A DNA stretch of 64,000 nt from Streptomyces bottropensis ATCC 25435 (GTDB lineage Bacteria; Actinomycetota; Actinomycetes; Streptomycetales; Streptomycetaceae), in assembly GCF_000383595.1 (NCBI RefSeq), contig NZ_KB911581.1, positions 2,796,265-2,860,264 on the forward strand. Reading direction: 5' to 3'. Under the pieces are notes generated by a model, which did no database searches, was not told the DNA's origin, and saw only the letters and a program-made list of their open reading frames with translations. Position 1 is the stretch's first letter. Each line of letters opens with the position of its first letter. Shown here in pieces: positions 25,327 to 32,377 of this stretch. The position numbers were made by a program, and so were the translations under genes.

Positions 25327-27150
25327 TCAGCGCTTGGCATATTCGCGGAAGCCACGGCCCGTCTTGCGGCCGAGGCAGCCCGCGGCCACCAGGTGCTCCA
25401 GCAGCGGCGCCGGGGCCAGTCCGGGATCGCGGAACTCGCGGTGCAGGACCTTCTCGATGGCCAGCGAGACGTCCAGGCCGACCACGTCCAGCAGTTCGAA
25501 CGGACCCATCGGGTAGCCGCCGCCCAGCTTCATGGCCGCGTCGATGTCGTCCAGCGTCGCGTAGTGCTCCTGGACCATCTTGATCGCGTTGTTCAGGTAC
25601 GGGAACAGCAGCGCGTTCACGATGAAACCGGCCCGGTCCCCGCAGTCCACCGGGTGCTTGCGGACCTTCGCGCACACCTCGCGGACGGTGGCGTGCACGT
25701 CGTCGGCGGTCAGGACCGTGCGGACCACCTCGACCAGCTTCATCGCGGGCGCCGGGTTGAAGAAGTGCATCCCGATCACGTCCTGCGGGCGCGAGGTGGC
25801 GCGGGCGCAGGCGACCACGGGCAGCGAGGAGGTGGTGGTGGCCAGGATCGCGCCCGGCTTGCAGACCTTGTCGAAGGTCGCGAACAGCTGCCGCTTGACC
25901 TCCAGGTCCTCGGCCACGGCCTCCAGCGCCAGATCGACGTCCGCGAAGGCGTCGTAGGAGCCGGCCGGGGTGATCAGGTCCAGGGTCTCGGCGGCGGCCT
26001 CGACCGTCATCCGCCCCTTGTCGACGGAGCGCGCCAGCGACTTGCCGATACGGGCCTTCGCGGCCTGCGCCTTCTCCTCGGTGCGGGCGGCCAGCACGAC
26101 CTCGTACCCGGACTTCGCGAACACCTCGGCGATCCCGGACGCCATGGTCCCGGAGCCCGCGACGCCCACGGAACGGACGGTACGGCCGGGGACCGTGACG
26201 ACCCCGTCCAGCGGTGTCAGCGCGTCCCGCACGACGGTGGCGGAGCCGGGGGCCTCGTAGGAGTAGAAGCCGCGCCCCGACTTGCGGCCGGTCAGACCCG
26301 CCTCGCTGAGCTGCCGCAGGATCGGCGCCGGGGCGTGCAGCCGGTCGTGCGAGGCCGTGTACATGGCCTCCAGGACCGTGCGCGCGGTGTCGACGCCGAT
26401 CAGGTCCAGCAGGGCCAGCGGACCCATCGGCAGGCCGCAGCCGAGCCGCATCGCCGCGTCGATGTCCTCGCGGGAGGCGTACTTCGCCTCGTACATCGCG
26501 GCTGCCTGGTTGAGGTAGCCGAACAGCAGTCCGTCGGCGACGAATCCGGGCCGGTCGCCGACCGCGACGGGCTCCTTGCCCAGGTCGAGGGCGAGATCCG
26601 TGACCCGGGCGACGGCCTGGGGCGCGGTCAGCACCGAGGAGACGACCTCGACCAGCTTCATCGCCGGCGCCGGGTTGAAGAAGTGCAGGCCGAGCACCCG
26701 CTCCGGGCGCGCCGACTCGGCGGCCAGCCGCGTCACCGACAGGGCGTTGGTGCCGGTGGCGAGGACGGCGTCCGGACGCACGATCGCGTCCAGCTCACGG
26801 AAGACCTGCTGCTTGATCTCGTACGACTCCGGGACCACCTCGATCACCAGGTCGGCGTCGGCCGCGGCCTGGAGGTCGGTGAAGGTGCGGAAGCGGGCGA
26901 GGGCGTCACCGCGCTCCTGCTCGGTGAGGCGCCCACGGGTCACGGCACGCTCGGTGGCGGCCTCCAGCGCGGCGACGGCGCGGGCGGCGGCGGCCTCGCT
27001 GAGGTCGATGCCGACGACCTCACGGCCGGCCCGGGCCAGCACTTCGGCGATACCGGTGCCCATGGTGCCGAGGCCGACCACGGCGATCGTCTTGAACGGG
27101 GACTGCGCGGACAGCGGGGACAGCGACGAGTCGGAAAGGGGAGTGGCCAT
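25327..27150 (-). CDS. Tandem-duplicated 3-hydroxybutyryl/3-hydroxyacyl-CoA dehydrogenase
   Basis: 607 residues made of two complete dehydrogenase units. Each has its own NAD fold (G-x-G-x2-G near 26 and near 326), its own H-F-F-N-P-A-P-A-M-K-L-V-E-V-V segment (near 158 and near 461), and its own C-terminal domain with G-P-x-x-L-L-D and G-R-K-x-G-R-G-F. Single-unit 3-hydroxybutyryl-CoA dehydrogenases are about 285 residues, so this is an internal duplication. It should reduce acetoacetyl-CoA to 3-hydroxybutyryl-CoA, which a crotonase (not in the window) converts to crotonyl-CoA for ccr. It is on the same strand, upstream of tetR. ATG 27150 precedes a short unstructured leader peptide region. 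Confidence 0.9.
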   Translation of the reverse strand: MATPLSDSSLSPLSAQSPFKTIAVVGLGTMGTGIAEVLARAGREVVGIDLSEAAAARAVAALEAATERAVTRGRLTEQERGDALARFRTFTDLQAAADADLVIEVVPESYEIKQQVFRELDAIVRPDAVLATGTNALSVTRLAAESARPERVLGLHFFNPAPAMKLVEVVSSVLTAPQAVARVTDLALDLGKEPVAVGDRPGFVADGLLFGYLNQAAAMYEAKYASREDIDAAMRLGCGLPMGPLALLDLIGVDTARTVLEAMYTASHDRLHAPAPILRQLSEAGLTGRKSGRGFYSYEAPGSATVVRDALTPLDGVVTVPGRTVRSVGVAGSGTMASGIAEVFAKSGYEVVLAARTEEKAQAAKARIGKSLARSVDKGRMTVEAAAETLDLITPAGSYDAFADVDLALEAVAEDLEVKRQLFATFDKVCKPGAILATTTSSLPVVACARATSRPQDVIGMHFFNPAPAMKLVEVVRTVLTADDVHATVREVCAKVRKHPVDCGDRAGFIVNALLFPYLNNAIKMVQEHYATLDDIDAAMKLGGGYPMGPFELLDVVGLDVSLAIEKVLHREFRDPGLAPAPLLEHLVAAGCLGRKTGRGFREYAKR

Positions 27151-27521
27151 CGCGGGACTCCAGACGAGGTGACGACTGAGGGAAACGCCGCGGGTGCGCG
27201 AAGAGCGCGCAACCGGCGCGTGGCGTGCGGGTGCGGGTGGTGCCGGGCTGATGAACGCACACGCCCGGTGCCGTCGCCGGGGCGTGCACACGCCCGGGGG
27301 AACGGCTGAACCGACCGGCCCTGTCCCGAGGCCGAGCCGTACTGGTACTCCAGGTACCGAACCGACTGTGCTCACGACGGCTGCGTCACCAAACCGTCGG
27401 GAGCGAACACGAGTGGGTAACTCGCTCGTCTGAGCTTAACCGGCGGGTAACGAGCGCGCCAGCCCCCGTGTGTTGTGACGTACGTCCCCCAAGCGTGCCG
27501 GGCGCCCGTACGCTCGACGGC
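27151..27521. other. 371-base divergent intergenic region
   Basis: This region separates the dehydrogenase (minus) from the HEAT-repeat gene (plus) and must hold both promoters. A small inverted repeat, GGTAC-TCCAG-GTACC at 27344-27358, and an imperfect pair CGCTCGT/ACGAGCG around 27428-27461 are the only structures I can point to. A TACGCT sequence ends 7 bases before ATG 27522 and could be a leaderless -10 box for the HEAT gene. No open frame here looks real. Confidence 0.4.
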
Positions 27522-28097
27522 ATGGACGAGGAGTTGCGATCACTCACGGAGCGTGTGCGGAGCGAGTCGGGCGGCGCGGCGGGATACGAGCGGCTCGTGC
27601 GGACCGAGTCCACGGACGAACTGGCGGGCGTGCTCGTCGAGCAGGGGCAGCCGCTGTGGGCGCGGGAGTTGGCCGCGTTCCGGCTCGGCGTCGCGGGGGA
27701 CCGCCGGGCCTTCGAGTCCCTCGTCCTCCTGCTCAACCACCGCGATCCCCCGCGCTGCGCCTCGGCCGCCTACGCGCTCGCCCGGCTCGGTGACCCGCGC
27801 ACCGCGCGCGCGGCGGCCGCCCTCGCGACCAACGAACTCCGGGTCGCCTACGCCCTGCACCCGGTGCGCCTCCTCGTCGAACTCCGTGCCCCCGAGTCCG
27901 TCCCGGCGCTGATCACCACACTCCGGCGCCGTCTGCACCCGCACGACCCCTACCGCCGGGTGGCGCTGGCGTGCGTGGACGGGCTGGGCGTTCTCGGGGA
28001 CGCCCGCGCCAGGACCGTACTGAACGACGCCCTCGCGCATCCCACGCTCGCGGAGGCGGCGGTGCGGGCGCTGGCACGCATCCCCCGGCAGCGTTAG
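27522..28097 (+). CDS. HEAT-repeat protein
   Basis: 191 residues, almost all helical. At least four helix pairs of the PBS-lyase HEAT type can be seen (A-S-A-A-Y-A-L-A-R-L-G-D-P and similar repeats with Leu/Ala heptads and a D-P or D-x-R turn). Such proteins are scaffolds for protein contacts; no catalytic residues are visible. ATG 27522 is used because coding bias starts there. Its stop overlaps the stop of the convergent acetyltransferase gene by 3 bases. Confidence 0.75.
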   Translation: MDEELRSLTERVRSESGGAAGYERLVRTESTDELAGVLVEQGQPLWARELAAFRLGVAGDRRAFESLVLLLNHRDPPRCASAAYALARLGDPRTARAAAALATNELRVAYALHPVRLLVELRAPESVPALITTLRRRLHPHDPYRRVALACVDGLGVLGDARARTVLNDALAHPTLAEAAVRALARIPRQR

Positions 28098-28639
28098 GCG
28101 CCGAGCTCCCGCACGTACCGGACCTCGGGCACCTCGGTTCCGCCCACCTCGAACGGCTCCTCGGCGCTGTCCGCGGTGAAGCCGTGGCGGGCGTAGAAGC
28201 GGCGGGCCCGCACGTTCTCCTTCAGCACCCACAGGCGCACCGAGCCGTGGCCGGCCGCCTCGCAGCGCGCGGCGGACTCCCGCAGCAGCGCGGTGCCCAC
28301 TCCGGTGCCGTAGTGCCCGGGGCGCGTGTAGAGGGCGTACAACTCGGCGTCCCCGGTGCGGGCTTCGCCGTCGCGGTAGGGGCCGTACGCCGCCCAGCCG
28401 ACGATCTCGCCTGCCCGAACGGCGATCAGGTTCACCACGGGGTTGCCGGCCTTCGCCAGCATCACGCGGCGCTTCTCGGCGTCCTCCTCCACGTCCATGG
28501 CGTCGAGGTGGGACGAGGGGACGAGGCCGGCGTACGCGGTCCGCCAGCCGCCCACGCGGATCTCGGCCACGGGACGGCAGTCGGACGGGGTCATCTCGCG
28601 GACGCGGAGTTCGCCGAGGTCGTGGGGGGCGTCGTTCAT
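28094..28639 (-). CDS. GNAT-family N-acetyltransferase
   Basis: 181 residues with the acetyl-CoA-binding motif A of the GNAT fold (R-x-x-G-x-G-x-A/T) in Y-G-T-G-V-G-T-A-L-L, followed by the W-V-L-K-E-N-x-R-A-R-R-F-Y-x-x-x-G-F motif B. N-terminal R-x-M-T-P-S-D matches the first strand. The acetyl acceptor is unknown. It converges with, and slightly overlaps, the HEAT-repeat gene. Confidence 0.9.
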   Translation of the reverse strand: MNDAPHDLGELRVREMTPSDCRPVAEIRVGGWRTAYAGLVPSSHLDAMDVEEDAEKRRVMLAKAGNPVVNLIAVRAGEIVGWAAYGPYRDGEARTGDAELYALYTRPGHYGTGVGTALLRESAARCEAAGHGSVRLWVLKENVRARRFYARHGFTADSAEEPFEVGGTEVPEVRYVRELGA

Positions 28640-28708
28640 GACGGCACCCTAGGCGGGGCGGGCCGCGGGAGTCCCGTGCTTTTCCGGCGGGACCCCCACG
28701 GCCCCGGC

Positions 28709-30280
28709 TCAGCCGCGGAAGCCCAGCAGACCGTGCAGCGTCGTGCCCCGGGACGAGGCGGACGCGGCCTTGTTCTTCAGGGGCTCGGGGGCGGCGAGCT
28801 TCGCGCAGGTGGCGTCGATCTCGCCCTGGCCGCGCGGCACCCTGCCGTCGGTCAGATAGGCCGCCAGGTGCTTGTCCAGGCAGGCGTTGCCGCTCAGTGA
28901 GATGCCGTGGTTCCCGCCGCCCTCCTCGACGACCAGGCTGGACCCGCGCAGCAGCTGGTGGGTGACGACCCCGCCCTCGTAGGGAGTGGCCGCGTCGTCC
29001 GTCGCCTGGAGGATCAGCACCGGCGGCAGCGCGGTGTTGGAGACGTCCACGGGGTCCAGGGACGCGGTGGGCCAGAACGCGCAGGGCGCGTTGTACCAGG
29101 CGTTGTTCCAGGTCATGAACGGTGCCTTCTCGTACATCGCCCAGTTGTCCTCGCGCCACTCGTCCCAGTCACGGCTCCAGCGCGCGTCACGGCACTGCAC
29201 CGAGGCGTAGACGCTGTAGCCGTTGTCACCGGCCGCGTCGACGGCGCCGAAGTTCTCGTACGCCTCGACCAGCGGATCGTCGTTCTTCTTGTTCACGAAG
29301 GCCGCGAACGCCTCGGCGAGATAGGGCCAGTAGCCGTCGTAGTAGCCGCCGGGCATGAACGTGTCCTCCAGTTCGGAGGCGCCCACCTTGCCGTCCGCGG
29401 GGCGCGCGGCCAGCGCCGACCGCATCGCGTACCACTTGGCCTCGATCTTCTCCGGATCGGTGCCGAGCCGGTACGTCCGGTCGTGCCGGGCGATCCAGGC
29501 CATCAGCGCCCGGTGGCGGTCGTTGAACGCATGGTCCTGCCCGAGGTTGCTGTCGTACCAGACCCCCGTGGGGTCCACGACGGAGTCCAGCACCACGCGT
29601 CGTACCCGGTTCGGGAAGAGCTTGGCGTACACGGCGCCCAGGTAGGTGCCGTACGAGTACCCGAAGTAGTTGATCTTCTTGGCGCCGAGGGCCGCGCGGA
29701 TGGCGTCCAGGTCCCGGACCGCGCTCACCGTGTCGATGTACGGCAGCACGTCCGCGTACTTCTTGGCGCACGCCTGGGCGAAGGCCCTGGCACGCGCGAG
29801 GTTGGCCCGCTCGGCCTTCGGGGTGCTCGGCAGGGAGTCGGGGCGCACCGCCGCGAAGTGGCCCGGCCTGCAGTTCAGCGCGGGCTTGCTGGCGCCGACG
29901 CCGCGCGGGTCGAAGCCGATGACGTCGTACTGCGCCGCCACCTTCTTCGGCAGCGACGACGCGACGAAACCGGCGAGGGCGCGGCCGCTGCCACCGGGGC
30001 CGCCCGGGTTGACCAGCAGGGGGCCCTGGTAGGTCTTCGCGGTGTGCGGGACGCGGGAGAGGGCGAGCGTGATCTTTCTGCCGTTCGGCTTGCCGTGGTC
30101 CAGCGGCACCTTCAGGGGGGCGCACTGGAGCTTGGGATGGTCGGCGGTGGCGCACTTCTTCCAGGCCGGCTTCGCCGTCGGGGCGGTGGCCATGGCGCCG
30201 CTCGCGCCGGCGGGGACCGCCGTGACCATTCCGGCCAACAGGGCGACGGCACCGCACAGAGCAGCTGTGCGTTTCTTCAT
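28709..30280 (-). CDS. Secreted alpha/beta-hydrolase, tripeptidyl aminopeptidase (SlpD/Tap-like)
   Basis: 523 residues. The start has a clear signal peptide: M-K-K-R, a hydrophobic run, then A-S-G-A near 33-36. The hydrolase shows N-P-G-G-P-G-G-S-G (oxyanion), F-D-P-R-G-V-G, the nucleophile elbow G-Y-S-Y-G-T with Ser near 209, and a C-terminal TAP-like domain with L-Q-A-T-D-D and G-N-H-G (Asp and His of the triad). Streptomyces members cleave tripeptides from the N-termini of exported proteins and peptides. ATG 30280 is preferred over an in-frame start at 30319 because the signal peptide begins there. Confidence 0.92.
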   Translation of the reverse strand: MKKRTAALCGAVALLAGMVTAVPAGASGAMATAPTAKPAWKKCATADHPKLQCAPLKVPLDHGKPNGRKITLALSRVPHTAKTYQGPLLVNPGGPGGSGRALAGFVASSLPKKVAAQYDVIGFDPRGVGASKPALNCRPGHFAAVRPDSLPSTPKAERANLARARAFAQACAKKYADVLPYIDTVSAVRDLDAIRAALGAKKINYFGYSYGTYLGAVYAKLFPNRVRRVVLDSVVDPTGVWYDSNLGQDHAFNDRHRALMAWIARHDRTYRLGTDPEKIEAKWYAMRSALAARPADGKVGASELEDTFMPGGYYDGYWPYLAEAFAAFVNKKNDDPLVEAYENFGAVDAAGDNGYSVYASVQCRDARWSRDWDEWREDNWAMYEKAPFMTWNNAWYNAPCAFWPTASLDPVDVSNTALPPVLILQATDDAATPYEGGVVTHQLLRGSSLVVEEGGGNHGISLSGNACLDKHLAAYLTDGRVPRGQGEIDATCAKLAAPEPLKNKAASASSRGTTLHGLLGFRG

Positions 30281-30488
30281 CGTCAGGCCTCCCAGGACGG
30301 AGGATTTCGGGCCGTGCACGCCACGGCCTTCGTCGCATCGTCCCGAACCGGGCCCCGCGAAGAACGCGTTCTCCCGAGACTTGACCCGTTCGGGGCGGGA
30401 GAAGCGCCCGGATGCTCCCCGAGGGGCCGGAAGAGGTCGAGGAAGGTTCGAAGGGTGTCGGAAGCGTCGTGGACGGGTCCGAGGAGGG

Positions 30489-31532
30489 TCAGAGAAGAGT
30501 CAGCTGGGTCGGTTCCGTGTCCCGGGCCGTCTCCGGCGCGGGACGCTCGCGCACCGGCGGCCGTCGCAGCCCCTCGTTGCGCCGGGGCCCGATGCCGTAC
30601 TCCTCGGCCAGTTCGTGGACCTGACGGGTGATCTGCCGCTGATACCACTTCGGGGCATAGGCGCCCTCCGCGTAGAGCAGCTCGTAACGCCGTACGAGAC
30701 GGGGGTGGTGGCGTTCCAGCCAGGCCATGTACCACTCGCGCGCGCCGGGCCGCAGATGCAGCACCAGCGGGGTCACGGAGGTGGCGCCGGAGGCCGCGAC
30801 GGCCCGCACGGTCTCGCGCAGCCGGTCGGGGTGGTCGCTGAGGAAGGGCAGCACGGGGGCCATCAGCACCCCGCAGCCGATCCCCTGCCCGGTGAAGGCC
30901 CGTACGACGTCCAGCCGGCGCTCCGGCGCGGGCGTGCCGGGCTCGACCGTGCGCCACAGCTCGGGGTCGGTGAAGCCGACGGAGACCGACAGGCCGACCT
31001 CGGTGACCTCCGCCGCCTGCCGGATCAGCTCCAGGTCGCGCAGGATCAGCGTGCCCTTGGTCAGGATGGAGAAGGGGTTCGCGTGGTCGCGCAGGGCCGC
31101 GATGACGCCCGGCATCAGGCGGTAGCGGCCTTCCGCGCGCTGGTAGCAGTCGACGTTGGTGCCCATCGCGATGTGCTCGCCCCGCCAGCGCGGCGAGGCC
31201 AGCTGCCGGCGCAGCAGGTCGGGCGCGTTGATCTTCACGACGATCTGCGAGTCGAAGTCGAGGCCCGTGTCGAGGTCCAGGTAGCTGTGGGTGCTGCGGG
31301 CGAAGCAGTAGACGCACGCGTGCGTGCAGCCCCGGTAGGGGTTCACCGTCCATTCGAACGGCATCCGCGAGGCGCCCGGCACCCGGTTCACGATCGTCCT
31401 CGCCCGGACCTCGTGGAAGGTCATGCCGCGGAACTCGGGAGTGTCGAAGGTCCGGCTCGTCACCATGTCCGCGCCGAACAGCGCGGCGTCCCGGGCCGTG
31501 GCGGGGTTCTCGGCCAGATGGTCCCAGCGCAT
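30489..31532 (-). CDS. Radical SAM protein of the Rv2578c family
   Basis: 347 residues. The iron-sulfur motif is Cys69-x3-Cys73-x2-Cys76, matching the radical SAM consensus, preceded by N-P-Y-R-G. The rest looks like an SPL-related partial TIM barrel (spore photoproduct lyase class), with G-T-N-V-D-C-Y-Q and I-L-T-K-G-T segments. The C-terminal 80 residues are basic and end in a Glu/Thr/Leu tail. The reaction is unknown. ATG 31532 has a strong GAGGAGG ribosome-binding site, and a perfect SOS box plus TATTCT -10 lies just upstream, so it is probably a DNA-damage-induced gene. Confidence 0.88.
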   Translation of the reverse strand: MRWDHLAENPATARDAALFGADMVTSRTFDTPEFRGMTFHEVRARTIVNRVPGASRMPFEWTVNPYRGCTHACVYCFARSTHSYLDLDTGLDFDSQIVVKINAPDLLRRQLASPRWRGEHIAMGTNVDCYQRAEGRYRLMPGVIAALRDHANPFSILTKGTLILRDLELIRQAAEVTEVGLSVSVGFTDPELWRTVEPGTPAPERRLDVVRAFTGQGIGCGVLMAPVLPFLSDHPDRLRETVRAVAASGATSVTPLVLHLRPGAREWYMAWLERHHPRLVRRYELLYAEGAYAPKWYQRQITRQVHELAEEYGIGPRRNEGLRRPPVRERPAPETARDTEPTQLTLL

Positions 31533-31559
31533 GGACGCCTCCTCGGTTGCTCTGCCGCC

Positions 31560-31577
31560 AGAATAGAACACATGTTC
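31560..31577 (-). promoter_or_regulatory. LexA (SOS) box overlapping a TATTCT -10 box
   Basis: GAAC-ACAT-GTTC at 31566-31577 is a perfect match to the actinobacterial LexA site (GAAC-N4-GTTC). Read on the minus strand it abuts TATTCT (31560-31565), a good -10 box, and the radical SAM start codon is 28 bases further on. LexA bound here would block RNA polymerase directly. Confidence 0.75.
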
Positions 31578-31741
31578 CCTTGATCGTGCGAACTGGTTTT
31601 CGAACATCGTGTGGAGGTCTCGTCGGTGGTCCTCGGGGGGGACCGCCGGGGTCCCTTGGGGCACCCCGATTTGGGCCCTCCGGCCGGGGGGTGGTTGGCT
31701 TTCCGCACATCCCCGAGTTACCAAGTGCTGGAGGAAGTGCA

Positions 31742-32185
31742 ATGGCGCAGGTCGAGGCCACGACTGAACGAGTCGTCGCGGCGGACGCGGAGACGGTGTT
31801 CGACACCCTGGCCGACTACAGCGGCGCGCGCGGGAAGCTGATGCCGCAGCACTTCAGCGAGTACGAGGTGCGCGAGGGCGGCGACGGCGAGGGCACCCTC
31901 GTCCACTGGAAGCTCCAGGCCACCAGCAAGCGTGTGCGCGACTGCCTCCTGGAGGTCACCGAGCCCTCCGACGGGGAACTCGTCGAGAAGGACCGCAACT
32001 CCTCCATGGTCACCGTCTGGCGGGTCACCCCGGCCGGCGAGGGCGGCTCCCGCGTCGTCGTCACCACCACCTGGCAGGGCGCCGGCGGTATCGGCGGCTT
32101 CTTCGAGAAGACCTTCGCCCCCAAGGGCCTCGCCCGGATCTACGACGCCCTGCTCGCCAACCTCGCCGCCGAGGTGGAGAAGTAG
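31742..32185 (+). CDS. SRPBCC-superfamily protein
   Basis: 147 residues of the START/polyketide-cyclase fold: the N-terminal V-x-A-D-A-E-T-V-F-D-x-L-A-D-Y, the strand-rich middle and the long C-terminal helix (A-R-I-Y-D-A-L-L-A-N-L-A-A-E). Members bind hydrophobic ligands in a cavity; none can be named here. The ATG has GGAGGAAG upstream. It is divergent from the radical SAM gene, with 209 bases between starts. Confidence 0.85.
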   Translation: MAQVEATTERVVAADAETVFDTLADYSGARGKLMPQHFSEYEVREGGDGEGTLVHWKLQATSKRVRDCLLEVTEPSDGELVEKDRNSSMVTVWRVTPAGEGGSRVVVTTTWQGAGGIGGFFEKTFAPKGLARIYDALLANLAAEVEK

Positions 32186-32304
32186 CCTCCTGGGCCGGGA
32201 GCCGACTCGCCGGTGGTGCCCGGTCCAACGAACGCACCTCGGGGGCGCGTTGCCGCCCTCACCGGTTCGAGTGGATCTCCGTGACGTGCGCCGGAATGCC
32301 GTAA

Positions 32305-32364
32305 CTCGTCGCACTTGCCGACAGTTCCCGCTTATCGCGGGAATTGTGCGGTAAGTGCGACGAG
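32305..32364 (+). promoter_or_regulatory. Nested inverted repeat at the ribosome-binding site of the MFS gene
   Basis: The outer arms CTCGTCGCACTT (32305-32316) and AAGTGCGACGAG (32353-32364) are perfectly complementary over 12 bp. Inner arms ACAGTTCCCGC (32321-32331) and GCGGGAATTGT (32337-32347) match at 10 of 11 positions around a 5-base loop. The right outer arm ends in the GAG of the GAGGGG ribosome-binding sequence 14 bases before ATG 32378. It could be a pair of operators for a drug-responsive repressor or an RNA hairpin that hides the ribosome-binding site. Confidence 0.6.
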
Positions 32365-32377
32365 GGGAGCGGCACGC

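Noticed and set aside
31533..31607. Longer N-terminus for the radical SAM protein beginning at 31607
   Set aside because: It would put the SOS box and -10 box inside the gene; the strong GAGGAGG site favours 31532.
32260..32290. A GGTTCGAGTGG-type sequence resembling a tRNA T-loop
   Set aside because: No matching stems or anticodon arm could be drawn around it.
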